Origin: Croceibacterium xixiisoli | GTDB lineage: Bacteria; Pseudomonadota; Alphaproteobacteria; Sphingomonadales; Sphingomonadaceae | Direction: 5' to 3' | Length of the DNA stretch: 64,000 nucleotides | Assembly (NCBI RefSeq): GCF_009827305.1 | Contig: NZ_WTYJ01000001.1 | Coordinates: 744,001-808,000, forward strand | Part shown: positions 45,069 to 55,186 of the stretch, one piece after another | Layout of the letters: each line of letters opens with the position of its first letter | Position numbering within the stretch: position 1 is the stretch's first letter | Notes under the pieces: generated by a model | Told to the model about the DNA's origin: nothing | The model's database searches: none | The model's input: the letters and a program-made list of their open reading frames with translations, nothing else | Made by a program: the position numbers and the translations under genes

Positions 45069-45398
45069 ATGACCGAAGAAAACACGCCCGAACCGACCGT
45101 CCCCGAACAGGTGGAAACGCCCGCAGCCACCGGCGACGACACGCCGCCGGACCGGATTGCGATCGATCCGTCGAGCCCGCATTTCGATGGTGATCGGCTG
45201 CGGCGCGGGATCGGCATCCGCTTCAAGGGTGTCGAGCGCAAGGATGTGGAGGAATACTGCATCTCCGAAGGCTGGATCCGCGTGCAGGCCGGTCGTTCGG
45301 TCGATCGGCGCGGTCGTCCGCTGACGATCAAGCTGACCGGCCCGGTAGAGGCCTGGTACGACGATCTGGGCGAAAACCCGCCCGTCGCACGCGCCTGA
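45069..45398 (+). CDS. DUF3297 family protein
   Basis: The 109-residue product is an alphaproteobacterial DUF3297 protein. It has a disordered acidic N-terminus (about 27 residues), then the conserved PPDRIAIDPSSPHFDGDRLR, RRGIGIRFKGVERKDVEEYC and SEGWIRVQAGRSVDRRGRPL blocks. It is sometimes mislabelled as a glutathione peroxidase but shows no selenocysteine or peroxidase motif. Its function is unknown. A strong hairpin follows the stop codon. Confidence 0.92.
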   Translation: MTEENTPEPTVPEQVETPAATGDDTPPDRIAIDPSSPHFDGDRLRRGIGIRFKGVERKDVEEYCISEGWIRVQAGRSVDRRGRPLTIKLTGPVEAWYDDLGENPPVARA

Positions 45399-45406
45399 TT
45401 GCGTAA

Positions 45407-45446
45407 GGAAAATCCGGCTGGTCGCTGCTGACCGGCCGGAATTTCC
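45407..45446. terminator. Long perfect-type hairpin after the DUF3297 gene
   Basis: Bases 45407-45423 and 45430-45446 form a 17-bp stem with a single mismatch and one G-T pair around a six-base loop. It begins nine bases after the stop codon. The T-run behind it is short, so it may be a terminator or an mRNA 3' protector. Confidence 0.65.
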
Positions 45447-45521
45447 GTTTCGAACAGGCTTTTCTCCAGTTTCCGGCGGCTGCCGCCTTCAATCCATGCC
45501 CGCCATGCGTTAGGCAGGCCC

Positions 45522-46433
45522 ATGGATGTTTACCTTCCCATTGCGAACCTTGCGGTCAATGGCCTGGTAATCATCGCGCTGGGCGTGGGTACGGGGGTGT
45601 TGTCCGGCATCTTCGGCGTCGGCGGCGGGTTCCTGACCACCCCGCTGCTGATCTTCTACGGCGTGCCGCCCACCGTGGCCGCGGCCTCTGCCGCTACCCA
45701 GGTCACCGGGGCCAGCGTCTCCGGGGTCTTCGCCCATAGCCGCCGCCAGGGCGTCGATTACCAGATCGGCGCGGTTACCGTCGTCGGCGGTATCATCGGC
45801 GCCGTGATGGGGGCCGCGCTGTTCAGCGCGCTGGAATCGATCGGCCAGATCGATACGGTGATCAACATTCTCTACGTCCTGCTGCTCGGCACGATCGGCA
45901 CGGTCATGGCCCGCGAAAGCATTGCCGCGCTGCGCCAGACGGACGGCGTCGCGCCGCGCGCGGCCAAGCGGCGGCACCATCCGCTGGTCGCCAGCCTGCC
46001 GATGCGCTGGCGTTTCTATCGCTCGGGCCTCTACATCTCTCCGCTCGCGCCGCTGCTGCTGGGCATGGTGGTGGGGATCCTGACCATGCTGATGGGCGTG
46101 GGCGGCGGCTTCATCCTGGTGCCGGCGATGCTCTATATTCTGGGCATGAGCGCGAATGTCGTTGTCGGCACTTCGCTGTTCAACATCCTGTTCGTCACCA
46201 TGGCCGCCACCATGACGCATGCGCTGACCACCCGCGCGGTCGATGTGGTGCTGGCCGGGCTGCTGCTGCTCGGTTCGGTTATCGGCGCGCAGATCGGCGC
46301 CCGCGTGGCGCAGAATGCCCGGCCGGAAATGCTGCGCCTGCTGCTGGCGGTGCTGGTGCTGGGGATCGCGCTGCGCATGGCCTGGGGCCTGGGAATCCGC
46401 CCTGACGAAATCTACACCGTGGTGCCGTTGTGA
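45522..46433 (+). CDS. TauE/SafE family membrane transporter
   Basis: The 303-residue inner-membrane protein has the duplicated TauE motif GIFGVGGGFLTTPLLIFYG (about residues 30-48) and LMGVGGGFILVPAMLYILG (about residues 191-209), with eight or so hydrophobic helices. TauE/SafE proteins export sulfite, sulfoacetate or other organic anions. The stop overlaps the GTG start of the next gene (GTGA). The pair with a TIGR02186 protein is conserved in alphaproteobacteria. Substrate unknown. Confidence 0.92.
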   Translation: MDVYLPIANLAVNGLVIIALGVGTGVLSGIFGVGGGFLTTPLLIFYGVPPTVAAASAATQVTGASVSGVFAHSRRQGVDYQIGAVTVVGGIIGAVMGAALFSALESIGQIDTVINILYVLLLGTIGTVMARESIAALRQTDGVAPRAAKRRHHPLVASLPMRWRFYRSGLYISPLAPLLLGMVVGILTMLMGVGGGFILVPAMLYILGMSANVVVGTSLFNILFVTMAATMTHALTTRAVDVVLAGLLLLGSVIGAQIGARVAQNARPEMLRLLLAVLVLGIALRMAWGLGIRPDEIYTVVPL

Positions 46434-47212
46434 GCGGTGCCACCCTGATCAGAGGGGCACCGCGCGTCCTGCTCGCCCTGCTGGCCTTCTTCGCGCTCAG
46501 TGCCCAGCGTGATCCGATCCTCGTGCCGGAGGTGTCGCAGCATGAAATCCAGGTGCGGCAGGGTTTTACCGGCACCGAACTTTTGCTCTACGGCGCGATC
46601 CTCGCCCCCGATGGTTCGCGGGCGCAGAATGATTACGACATCGTCGTCGTGCTGAAGGGGCCGACCGAACCGATCCTGCTGCGTGAAAAGGAAAAAGCGC
46701 TGGGCATCTGGGTGAATGCGGATTCCCTGCGCTTCCGCTCGGCCCCGTCCTTCTTCGCCGTCGCCAGTTCGCGCCCGATCGATGAAATCGTCGATGATCG
46801 CACCGCGGCAATCTACGAACTCGGGCTCGATTTCCTGCAGCTTTCACCCTCGGGCGCCATCGATCCGGTGGAACAGCAGCGCTTCACGCGCGGGCTGGTG
46901 GATCTTCGCCGGCGGCAGGATCTCTATCAGGAAGACGGCAAGGGCGTCACGATCAGCGGCGGCGTGCTCTATCAGTCGCGGATCAAGCTCCCCTCCCATG
47001 TGGTGACGGGGCGCTACACTGCCGAAACCTTCGCCATTTCGCGTGGTCGGGTCATCATGTCGGCCACGGCAGAAGTGGAGGTGCGCAAGCTGGGGCTGGA
47101 ACGGCTGGTGGCCGAACAGGCGCAGAAATCCTCGGTTCTCTATGGGTTGTTTGCCGTCACCCTGTCTGTGCTGATGGGCTGGGTGGCCGGGCGTCTGTTT
47201 GCTCTGGTTTGA
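46430..47212 (+). CDS. TIGR02186 family membrane-anchored protein
   Basis: The 260-residue protein starts at a GTG that overlaps the transporter stop (GTGA). It has a signal-like N-terminus, a periplasmic beta-rich part (LVPEVSQHEIQVRQGFTGTE, DYDIVVVLKGPTEPILLREK, LGIWVNADSLRF) and one C-terminal transmembrane helix (VLYGLFAVTLSVLMGWVAG). This is the TIGR02186 layout, usually found next to TauE-like transporters. It is probably an accessory subunit on the periplasmic face. No function is established. Confidence 0.88.
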   Translation: MSGATLIRGAPRVLLALLAFFALSAQRDPILVPEVSQHEIQVRQGFTGTELLLYGAILAPDGSRAQNDYDIVVVLKGPTEPILLREKEKALGIWVNADSLRFRSAPSFFAVASSRPIDEIVDDRTAAIYELGLDFLQLSPSGAIDPVEQQRFTRGLVDLRRRQDLYQEDGKGVTISGGVLYQSRIKLPSHVVTGRYTAETFAISRGRVIMSATAEVEVRKLGLERLVAEQAQKSSVLYGLFAVTLSVLMGWVAGRLFALV

Positions 47213-47301
47213 TGACAACGGGCCGTGTGTTGTCACAATTGACCCAATGTTAACTGCGCATGCCATAGGGAATGCTCGTATTTTTTTGGCGAGCGATCCG
47301 T

Positions 47302-48996
47302 ATGGACTCAATTCAGGACCCGCGCATGACGGCCTTCAGCGATGCGGAACCATGGGAGGCTGCCCGGCAACAGCCGGACCCGCGTGCCGCCGCCGATCGC
47401 AGCAGCCAGCCGATCGGCGTGGTGCTGGAAATCGACGGGTCGCAATCGCAGGTGGTGTTTGATACCCAGCGGCTCACCGAATGCGCCGAAGATGCCGATC
47501 CCTCGATCGCCATGGCCGGCCGCGTCGGCAGCCAGGTCAAGATCCGCACGGCCGATGGCTGGCTGCTCGCCAATGTCCGCAACCAGAAACAGGATCGGCG
47601 CAGCGACGGCATCCTGTCCGGCATCGATTTCATGGGCGAAGGGCGGATCGAACCGCTGACCAACCGCATCATCGGTTTCCGGCGCGGCGTCACCCGCTAT
47701 CCTATTCCCGGCGCGCTGGTCTATCCGGCCACCAATGACGATCTGCGGCAGATCTACGCCTCCGACGGGCGCAGCTCGATCCAGATCGGCACCGTCTATC
47801 CCACCGCAGACGTTCGGGCCGGCGTCCAGGTCGATGCGCTGCTGGGCAAGCATTTTGCCCTGCTCGGCTCCACCGGTACCGGCAAATCGACCAGCGCGGC
47901 GCTGATCCTCCATCGCATCTGCGAATCCGCCCCCAAGGGGCATATCGTCATGGTCGATCCGCATGGCGAATATGCCGAAGCGTTCAAGCACACCGGCGTC
48001 ATCTTCGACGTCAGCAATCTGCAGATGCCCTATTGGCTGATGAATTTCGAAGAGCATTGCGAAATCCTGCTCTCCTCCAGCGGCAATGAACGGCAGGAAG
48101 ATGCCGACATCCTTGCCCGCTGCCTGCTCAAGGCGCGCAGCAAGAACCGCCTGGCCGAACAATTGGGCAAGCTGACGGTCGATTCTCCGGTGCCCTATAT
48201 GCTCAGCGATCTCTCCGCGATCCTGCTCGATGAAATGGGCCGGCTGGACAAGGCGACCTCGACCGCCCCCTTCATGCGGATCAAGAGCCGGATCGAGGAA
48301 TTGAAGGGCGATCCGCGCTATCAGTTCATGTGGTCGGGCATGCTGGTGGCGGACACCATGGCCAGCTTCATCGCCCGCATCTTCCGCATGCCCTCGGATG
48401 GCAAGCCGATCTCGATCATCGATGTCTCGGGCGTGCCGACCGAAATCACCTCCACCGTGGTCGCGGTGCTCAGCCGCATGGTGTTCGATTTCGCCATCTG
48501 GGGCCGCGATGAAAAGACCAGCCCGATCCTGCTCGTCTGCGAAGAAGCGCATCGGTATGTTCCCAACGAACGCAACACCGATGGTTCTTCGGTCGGCCGG
48601 ATCCTCAGCCGCATCGCCAAGGAAGGCCGCAAATACGGCATCTCGCTCGGCCTGATCACTCAACGCCCGTCAGACCTTGCCGAAGGGGTGCTGTCGCAAT
48701 GCGGCACCATCATTTCGATGCGCCTCAACAACGAACGCGATCAGGCCTTCGTGAAGGCCGCCATGCCCGAAGGGGCGCGCGGCTTCCTCGATTCCATCCC
48801 GGCGCTGCGCAATCGCGAATGCATCATTTGCGGTGAAGGGGTCGCCATTCCGATGCGGGTGTCCTTCGACGAACTCGACCCAGCCAAGCGGCCGGCTTCG
48901 GACGATCCCAGCTTCGTCAAACTGTGGCGTGAAAGCGGCGGTGAAAACGATGTCGTGGCGCGCACCGTTCAGCGCTGGCGCGCGCAGGGCAAGTAG
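47302..48996 (+). CDS. HerA/FtsK-like ATPase (DUF87 helicase family)
   Basis: The 564-residue product is a HerA-type hexameric ATPase. A small N-terminal HAS-barrel-like domain (about residues 35-150) precedes the Walker A motif LLGSTGTGKSTS. Then come VDPHGEYAEAF, Walker B LLVCEEAHRYVP and an arginine-finger region (GRKYGISLGLITQRPSDLAE). HerA proteins translocate DNA, often with nuclease partners such as NurA, but no nuclease lies nearby. The start may be the ATG at 47302 or at 47326, the latter with AGGA upstream. It is probably independently transcribed. The role in repair or processing is inferred. Confidence 0.88.
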   Translation: MDSIQDPRMTAFSDAEPWEAARQQPDPRAAADRSSQPIGVVLEIDGSQSQVVFDTQRLTECAEDADPSIAMAGRVGSQVKIRTADGWLLANVRNQKQDRRSDGILSGIDFMGEGRIEPLTNRIIGFRRGVTRYPIPGALVYPATNDDLRQIYASDGRSSIQIGTVYPTADVRAGVQVDALLGKHFALLGSTGTGKSTSAALILHRICESAPKGHIVMVDPHGEYAEAFKHTGVIFDVSNLQMPYWLMNFEEHCEILLSSSGNERQEDADILARCLLKARSKNRLAEQLGKLTVDSPVPYMLSDLSAILLDEMGRLDKATSTAPFMRIKSRIEELKGDPRYQFMWSGMLVADTMASFIARIFRMPSDGKPISIIDVSGVPTEITSTVVAVLSRMVFDFAIWGRDEKTSPILLVCEEAHRYVPNERNTDGSSVGRILSRIAKEGRKYGISLGLITQRPSDLAEGVLSQCGTIISMRLNNERDQAFVKAAMPEGARGFLDSIPALRNRECIICGEGVAIPMRVSFDELDPAKRPASDDPSFVKLWRESGGENDVVARTVQRWRAQGK

Positions 48997-49069
48997 TCGA
49001 AAAACGCCTTCATGCGGTGGTGGCGCGCGTTCATGCGCAGGCAGGGCGCGCTCCTGCGCAGGCAGCGCG

Positions 49070-50533
49070 TCACAGATTCGGGGTCGCGCGGCCGCTCGGC
49101 TCCCCATCGGCCTGGCACTGTTCCTGCGCTTCCTCGCTGCTTTCTGCAATCGCCCGGCTGCGCCATCCGCTGTATCGATAGGCCAGAAAAGCCAGCACCA
49201 GCGCCACCGCTGCCGCCACCGGAAACGACAGCCAGATCGCGTCCGAACCCAGCCGGTCATAGGTCAGGTAATAGAACCCCAGCCGCACCGGATAAAGCGC
49301 AACCCCCAGAATCCAAAGGGGAATCCAGACCCCGCCGCCAGCCCGCATCGTCGCCGTCAGCACCATCGTCACGCCGAAGAAGATAAAATTCCAGCTCGCC
49401 AGCAGCTGAATATGCTGCGCCATCGGCACGGCCAGACTGTCCGGCCCCAGGAACAGCACCAGCGCCGGCCGGTCGAACAGCAGCAGCAGAACCGTCACCG
49501 CCCCGGTCATCACGAAATTGATAATCACCCCGGACCGCGTCACCCGATCCAGCTTATCCCACTGACCTGCCCCGATAAATTGCGCCGCCATGGCACTCAC
49601 CGCGCCACCCACGGCCATCGCCGGCATCTGGATATAGGTGAACAGCTGCATCGCGGCCGCATAGGCGGCGGTCATCATCAGCCCTTCGCGGTTGACCAGC
49701 CCGACCACGATGATCCCCGCCGCGCTCATCAGCAGCATCTGGGCGCCCATCGGTAAGCCCTTGCTTATAATGAAGTTCAGCTCTTCCCGCACCGGGATCA
49801 GATAGCGCAGCTCCTCGCCCCTCAGCCGCAAGGGCAGGTCTTTCCAATAGACATAGGCGACCATCCCGATGAAGGCGACGAAGCTGGCCAGCACCGTCGA
49901 CAGCGCCGATCCGGCAATTCCCAGGGCGGGGAAGGGCCCGATGCCGGCGATCAGCAACGGGTTGAAGATCGTATCCAGCACGACCGTAACGCCCATGAAA
50001 ATCAATGGCGTACGCGCGTCGCCCGTGCCGCGCAGGCCCATGGTCAGCACGATCGACACCATCATGAAGGGCATGGAAAGGAAGATCAGCCGCAGATAGG
50101 TCAGCGCCAGCGGATAGGCGCCCTCGGGCGTTTCCAGCAGCTGCAACAGGCCCGGCGCGGCGATCCAGCCGATCACTGCGATTCCCGCCATCAGCACGGC
50201 ACAGAACCCCACCGCCGTGCCGAAAGTCCGCCGCGCACCATCAATGTTGCGCGCGCCGAACCGCTGCCCGATCTTGACCGTACCGGCCATGCCGAACCCG
50301 AACGCGGCGGCAGAAACCAGGAACATGATGATATTGGCATTGGCCGTGGCTGCCAGCGCCTCTTCCCCGATCAGCCGGCCGACCCAGATCGAATTGACCG
50401 TGCCGCTCAATGATTGGAGGACATTGCTGAACAGCGTGGGCACGCTGAACATCAGCAGGGTGCGGAAAATCGGGCCTTCGGTCAGGCTTCCCCGCAGCGG
50501 AACTTTGTCATTATCAACCGGGGTCGCGCTCAT
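49070..50533 (-). CDS. MATE family efflux transporter
   Basis: The 487-residue inner-membrane protein has twelve hydrophobic segments in two homologous halves. The N-terminal half starts with FRTLLMFSVPTLFSNVLQSL and SIWVGRLIGEEALAATANA, the MATE signature; the second half has GLPMGAQMLLMSAAGIIVVG. MATE proteins export cationic drugs by Na+ or H+ antiport. The N-terminus overlaps the queE stop by four bases (ATGA), so the two are cotranscribed although functionally unrelated. Substrate unknown. Confidence 0.93.
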   Translation of the reverse strand: MSATPVDNDKVPLRGSLTEGPIFRTLLMFSVPTLFSNVLQSLSGTVNSIWVGRLIGEEALAATANANIIMFLVSAAAFGFGMAGTVKIGQRFGARNIDGARRTFGTAVGFCAVLMAGIAVIGWIAAPGLLQLLETPEGAYPLALTYLRLIFLSMPFMMVSIVLTMGLRGTGDARTPLIFMGVTVVLDTIFNPLLIAGIGPFPALGIAGSALSTVLASFVAFIGMVAYVYWKDLPLRLRGEELRYLIPVREELNFIISKGLPMGAQMLLMSAAGIIVVGLVNREGLMMTAAYAAAMQLFTYIQMPAMAVGGAVSAMAAQFIGAGQWDKLDRVTRSGVIINFVMTGAVTVLLLLFDRPALVLFLGPDSLAVPMAQHIQLLASWNFIFFGVTMVLTATMRAGGGVWIPLWILGVALYPVRLGFYYLTYDRLGSDAIWLSFPVAAAVALVLAFLAYRYSGWRSRAIAESSEEAQEQCQADGEPSGRATPNL

Positions 50534-51264
50534 GTGCCCCTAGTGTCGCCAAACAGCCGGATGTGCAAGCGTTTGGACAAAGTCAAACTATGGGCGACGC
50601 ATTTGTCCACAAGCCACTGCTCGCGCCGTTCCAGCGTTTCGGCATCGGTGCCCTCGGCCATCAGATAGACCCGCTCGCGCGGTAGATCATGCTGCTCGAT
50701 CAGCGTCAGCACCTCGTCCACATCGTCCGGCGTGGCGATCACGAATTTGAAGAACGCCCGCTCATTCGCGGCCCAGGCGCGCAGCCGCTCCGGGTTCAGC
50801 GCCAGATCGGCCGGATTGCCCGAATGGCTCAGCTTGGGGCTGACATTGAACTGCGCCACCAGTTCTTCCAGCGCGGCAGGCGGCGCCACTGAACCATTGG
50901 TTTCCACCTCCACCACCATCGGCGGCAGCAGCTTCAGCATGCGGATCAGCGCCGGGGCCTGCAGCAATGGCTCCCCACCGGTCACCACCAGCCGCGGCAT
51001 GCCGAAGGCGGCGATGCGCGCTGCCACGTCGGCTTCGTCCAGCGTCAACTGATTGATTTGACGGTCATAGGTTTCATCGCCCCGGTGCGGGCGGTTGTCG
51101 CCGGTGAAATGCCAGGTGTAGGGCGTGTCGCACCACTGGCACGCCAGATTGCAGCGCGATAGGCGCACGAAGGCGCAGGGCTTGCCCATGCTCGGCCCTT
51201 CGCCCTGTACGGACGCGAAAATCTCCGCCTCGCCCGGGGTCGTGGTGGCGAGCACTAACGCCAT
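50530..51264 (-). CDS. queE: 7-carboxy-7-deazaguanine synthase
   Basis: QueE is a radical-SAM enzyme of queuosine and 7-deazaguanine synthesis, turning carboxytetrahydropterin into 7-carboxy-7-deazaguanine. The 244-residue product has AEIFASVQGEGPSMGKP, then the CxxxCxxC cluster motif at C38, C42 and C45 (CNLACQWC). VVTGGEPLLQ and VEVETNGSV follow in order. It starts 33 bases after the valS stop and is followed by a MATE transporter gene. Other queuosine genes are not in the window. Confidence 0.95.
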   Translation of the reverse strand: MALVLATTTPGEAEIFASVQGEGPSMGKPCAFVRLSRCNLACQWCDTPYTWHFTGDNRPHRGDETYDRQINQLTLDEADVAARIAAFGMPRLVVTGGEPLLQAPALIRMLKLLPPMVVEVETNGSVAPPAALEELVAQFNVSPKLSHSGNPADLALNPERLRAWAANERAFFKFVIATPDDVDEVLTLIEQHDLPRERVYLMAEGTDAETLERREQWLVDKCVAHSLTLSKRLHIRLFGDTRGT

Positions 51265-51297
51265 GGCGCCGATACTCCGTGCCCGCCGTTCACAGCA

Positions 51298-53994
51298 TTA
51301 TCCCAGCCGCGCCAATGCTGCCTGCAGCCGTTCGACCTCGCCCGCGTGATGGGCATGGTCGGCGCGCGCTTTTTCGACCGCTTCGGGCTTGGCCCGTTCG
51401 ACAAAGCTGGCATTGCCCAGCCGCCCGGCCAACGCCTTGGCTTCCTTGGCTGATGCTTCCAGCGCCTTGGCCAGCCGCGCCTTTTCCGCCGCAATGTCGA
51501 TCACGCCATCGAGCGGAATGACGAAGCTGTCCTCGCCCACGCCGATCTGCATCGCCGCACCTGCCGGCGCAGCGGCGAAATGGATCGCGGAAATGCGCGC
51601 CACCCGATCGATCGCGGCGGCATTGTTGCCGATCACGGTGCGGGCGGTCTCGCCCGGCGTTTCGAGATAGGCTTCCAGCTTCGCGCCCGGCGAAATGCCC
51701 AGCTCGTTCTTGGCCGTGCGCATCGCGCTGGTCAGCGCGATCAGCCATTCGACCTCGGCCTTGGCGACGGCATCCACCGTCGCATCAGGCTGCGGCCATT
51801 GTGCGATGATCAGGTCATTCGCGCGCGTTCCCTGGGCATGCCAAAGCTCTTCGGTGATGAAGGGCATGAAGGGGTGCAGCATCACGAAGATCTGATCGAG
51901 CACCCAACCGGCGACAGCGCGGGTTTCCTCGCTCGCCGGGCTGGTTTCTCCCAGCACCGGCTTGATCAGTTCCAGATACCAGTCGCAGAACTGATCCCAG
52001 ACGAAGTGATAGACGGTGTTCGCCGCCGCATCGAACCGCAGTTCGGCCATCGCCTTGTCCAGCGCGGCCAGCGTTTCCACCACCTCGCCGATGATCCAGC
52101 GGTTGACCGCGCTCGTCGCTGCCGGGGCGGCCAGGTTGCTGCTCGCGCCGATGCCATTGCTCTGGCAGAACCGCGTGGCGTTCCACAGCTTGGTGGCGAA
52201 GTTGCGGTATCCTTCGACCCGCTTCTCATCCATCTTGATGTCACGGCCCTGGCTTTCCATCGCCGCCATGAAGAACCGCAGCGCATCGGCGCCATAGGCA
52301 TCGATCAGGCCCAGCGGATCGACCACATTGCCCTTCGACTTGGACATCTTCTGCCCGTCGGGCGCCCGCACCAGACCATGCAGATAGAGCCGCTTCCACG
52401 GCACCTGGCCTTCGTTGAAATGCATGCCCTGCATCGCCATGCGCGCATCCCAGAAGAACAGGATGTCGAAGCCGGAAATCAACAGATCATTGGCGTAATG
52501 CTTCTTGTAGAGCGGCGCATCCACATCCGGCCAGCCGAGCGTAGCGAAGGGCCACAGCGCGGACGAAAACCAGGTGTCGAGCACATCCTCATCACGCGTC
52601 AGACGCTTGTTGCCGGCCTGCGCCTGCGCTTCTTCCTCGGTCTCGGCGACGTAGACGCCGCCGTCTTCGTCATACCATGCCGGGATGCGGTGGCCCCACC
52701 ACAGCTGGCGGCTGACGCACCAGGGTTGGATGTTTTCCATCCAATTGAAGAAGGTCTTTTCCCAGCTCTTGGGCACAATCTCGATCCGCCCGTCGCGCAC
52801 CGCCTGCATCGGCGGCTGGGCCAGGGTTTCGGCATCGACATACCACTGGTCGGTCAGCCAGGGCTCGATCACCACCCCGCCACGATCGCCGAACGGCGTC
52901 TGGATCGTGCGCGGTTCGGCGTCGTGTTCTTCGCCGTCCTTGTCGACATGCGGCAGCAGGAAGCCAGCTTCCTTCATCCGCTGCACCACCAACTTGCGCG
53001 CGTCGAAGCGGTCGATGCTGATGAATTCATCGGGGATCAGTCCATCGGCGGTCTGCACCACGCGCGCTTCGGCATCGAACATGTTGAGCATGTCGCCGGC
53101 CTTGATGCCTGCGCGCCGCCCCACTTCGAAGTCGTTGAAATCATGCCCGGGGGTGATCTTCACCGCGCCCGAACCCAGTTCCGGGTCGGCATGTTCGTCG
53201 GCCACGATGCGGAACCGCCGGCCGGTGATGGGCTGCAGGATCTCCTTGCCGATCACGCTCTGGTAGCGGGGATCATCCGCGTTCACCGCCACAGCCATAT
53301 CGGCCAGCATGGTTTCCGGGCGCGTGGTGGCGACCACGATATGGTCGCGCCCGTCGTCCAGCGTCACGCCATCGGCCAGCGGATAGCGGAAATGCCAGAA
53401 CCCGCCCTTTATCTCCTTCGTTTCCACTTCCAGGTCGGAAATCGCGGTCTTCAGCTTGGGGTCCCAGTTCACCAGCCGCTTGTCGCGGTAGATCAAGCCC
53501 TGCTTGTGCAAATCCACGAACACCTTGACCACGGCGCGGGTGAAATGCGGATCCATGGTGAACTGTTCGCGGCTCCAGTCCATCGAACAGCCAAGCCGGC
53601 GCAGCTGGCGCGTGATCGTGCCGCCGCTTTCCTCTTTCCATTCCCAGACTTTCGCGACGAAATCCTCGCGCGAATAATTGGTGCGCTTGTCCTGGTGCTG
53701 TTCCAGCTGGCGTTCGACCACCATCTGCGTGGCGATGCCGGCATGGTCGGTACCGACCACCCACAGCGCATCCTTGCCCCTTAATCTTTCATACCGGATC
53801 ACAATGTCCTGAAGTGTGTTGTCCAGTGCATGGCCGATATGCAGCGATCCAGTGACATTGGGCGGCGGGTTGACGATCGTGTAGGGCGTCGCATCCGGGC
53901 GCTCGGGACGGAAGAGCCCGTTGTTTTCCCAATGGGCATACCACCGCGCTTCCAGCGTGGCAGGGTCGAATGTCTTGTCGAGTTCGCGGGTCAT
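51298..53994 (-). CDS. valS: Valine-tRNA ligase
   Basis: This 898-residue class I synthetase charges tRNA-Val. The signature [11 protein letters not shown] (HIGH) is near the N-terminus and [13 protein letters not shown] (KMSKS) in the middle. Between them is the CP1 editing domain. The C-terminus has a coiled-coil ([20 protein letters not shown]). The ATG at 53994 ([11 protein letters not shown]) is the family start; an upstream in-frame extension overlaps the divergent mlaE leader. Confidence 0.97.
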   Translation of the reverse strand: MTRELDKTFDPATLEARWYAHWENNGLFRPERPDATPYTIVNPPPNVTGSLHIGHALDNTLQDIVIRYERLRGKDALWVVGTDHAGIATQMVVERQLEQHQDKRTNYSREDFVAKVWEWKEESGGTITRQLRRLGCSMDWSREQFTMDPHFTRAVVKVFVDLHKQGLIYRDKRLVNWDPKLKTAISDLEVETKEIKGGFWHFRYPLADGVTLDDGRDHIVVATTRPETMLADMAVAVNADDPRYQSVIGKEILQPITGRRFRIVADEHADPELGSGAVKITPGHDFNDFEVGRRAGIKAGDMLNMFDAEARVVQTADGLIPDEFISIDRFDARKLVVQRMKEAGFLLPHVDKDGEEHDAEPRTIQTPFGDRGGVVIEPWLTDQWYVDAETLAQPPMQAVRDGRIEIVPKSWEKTFFNWMENIQPWCVSRQLWWGHRIPAWYDEDGGVYVAETEEEAQAQAGNKRLTRDEDVLDTWFSSALWPFATLGWPDVDAPLYKKHYANDLLISGFDILFFWDARMAMQGMHFNEGQVPWKRLYLHGLVRAPDGQKMSKSKGNVVDPLGLIDAYGADALRFFMAAMESQGRDIKMDEKRVEGYRNFATKLWNATRFCQSNGIGASSNLAAPAATSAVNRWIIGEVVETLAALDKAMAELRFDAAANTVYHFVWDQFCDWYLELIKPVLGETSPASEETRAVAGWVLDQIFVMLHPFMPFITEELWHAQGTRANDLIIAQWPQPDATVDAVAKAEVEWLIALTSAMRTAKNELGISPGAKLEAYLETPGETARTVIGNNAAAIDRVARISAIHFAAAPAGAAMQIGVGEDSFVIPLDGVIDIAAEKARLAKALEASAKEAKALAGRLGNASFVERAKPEAVEKARADHAHHAGEVERLQAALARLG

Positions 53995-54079
53995 GATGGT
54001 CTGGGCCTTTGCCAGCCTGACTTGACACTGGCAACGCGTTTGCCTTGCCGCCCGCGCAATTTGCCCGCATAGCCTGCAT

Positions 54080-55186
54080 ATGCGCGAATGGGCAGAAGCA
54101 AGGGTAGAGGATGCGGGGGGGCGCTCCACCGTAATTCTTTCCGGCCCGATGGTGATCTCCTCCATCGGTCATCTGGACAAGGAACTGCGTGCCATGACGG
54201 CGCCGGTTCAGCAGATCGACTTGTCCGGGATCGGTTCGATCGACACGGTCGGGGCCTGGACGGTCTGGCGTTTCGCCAGCCAGCACGATGCGCAGATCAC
54301 CGGCGCCACGCCGGAGGCGGAGCGGCTGATCGAGGCGGTCCGCAATGCGGAAAGCACAGCCGATATCACGCCGCCGCGGTCGTCCATCTTCATCCGCGTG
54401 TTCGAAGACGTCGGGCACAAGGTCATCGAACAATGGCACGGCACGGTTCGTGTGATCAGCTTCCTGGGCGCCATTGTCATAAGTTTCTTCAATTCCGTCG
54501 TGCACCGGCGCTTCCGCATGCGGGCGCTGGTGCGGCAGATGGAACTGGTCGGCGTGGCCTCTCTCGGGATCATCGGGCTGATGAGCTTCCTCATCGGCAT
54601 CGTGATCGCGCAGCAGGGCGCGGTGCAGCTGGAACAGTTCGGGGCTGAATCCCTGACCGTCAATCTGGTCGGTCGGCTGACCTTGCGCGAACTCGGCGTG
54701 CTGATGACCGCGATCATGGTCGCGGGCCGATCCGGCTCTGCCTTCGCGGCGCAACTCGGCACGATGAAACTGACCGAGGAAATCGATGCCATGCGCACGA
54801 TCGGGGTATCCCCGATGGAAGCGCTGGTGCTGCCGCGCATTCTGGCGGCCGTGATCATGATGCCGCTGCTGGGCTTTTATGCCTCCATCGTCGCCATCAT
54901 CGGCGGCGCCACCCTGTCCGAACTGGCGCTGGGCATCCCGTTCTTCACCTTCCTTGCCCGTGTGCAGGAAGTGGTGCCGATGTATGATCTCTATGTCGGC
55001 ATGATCAAGGCGCCGGTGTTCGGCCTGATCGTGGCTCTGGCCGGCTGCTATCAGGGCATGCAGGTGCAGGGCAACGCGGAAGAGGTCGGGCTCAAGACCA
55101 CCCAGGCTGTAGTCCAGGCGATCTTTATGGTGATCGTGCTCGATGCTGTGTTTGCTGTCCTCTTCACCAAGATGGGCTGGGCATGA
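54080..55186 (+). CDS. MlaE-type ABC transporter permease with N-terminal STAS domain
   Basis: The 368-residue protein is the permease of an Mla phospholipid transport system in the inner membrane. The N-terminal 100 residues form a STAS-like domain ([40 protein letters not shown]). In E. coli this domain is the separate MlaB subunit; here the two are fused. The C-terminal MlaE domain has [20 protein letters not shown] and [21 protein letters not shown]. It begins the four-gene operon and overlaps mlaF by four bases (ATGA). Confidence 0.92.
   Translation: MREWAEARVEDAGGRSTVILSGPMVISSIGHLDKELRAMTAPVQQIDLSGIGSIDTVGAWTVWRFASQHDAQITGATPEAERLIEAVRNAESTADITPPRSSIFIRVFEDVGHKVIEQWHGTVRVISFLGAIVISFFNSVVHRRFRMRALVRQMELVGVASLGIIGLMSFLIGIVIAQQGAVQLEQFGAESLTVNLVGRLTLRELGVLMTAIMVAGRSGSAFAAQLGTMKLTEEIDAMRTIGVSPMEALVLPRILAAVIMMPLLGFYASIVAIIGGATLSELALGIPFFTFLARVQEVVPMYDLYVGMIKAPVFGLIVALAGCYQGMQVQGNAEEVGLKTTQAVVQAIFMVIVLDAVFAVLFTKMGWA

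Noticed and set aside
47302-48996. Possible HerA-based anti-phage defence system
   Set aside because: The neighbours are a TIGR02186 protein, a MATE transporter and queE. No Sir2, DUF4297 or nuclease gene is present, so there is no defence context.
50530-51264. 7-deazaguanine DNA modification (dpd) defence locus
   Set aside because: Only queE is present, next to valS and a MATE gene. No dpd or other DNA-modification gene is nearby; ordinary queuosine synthesis is enough.
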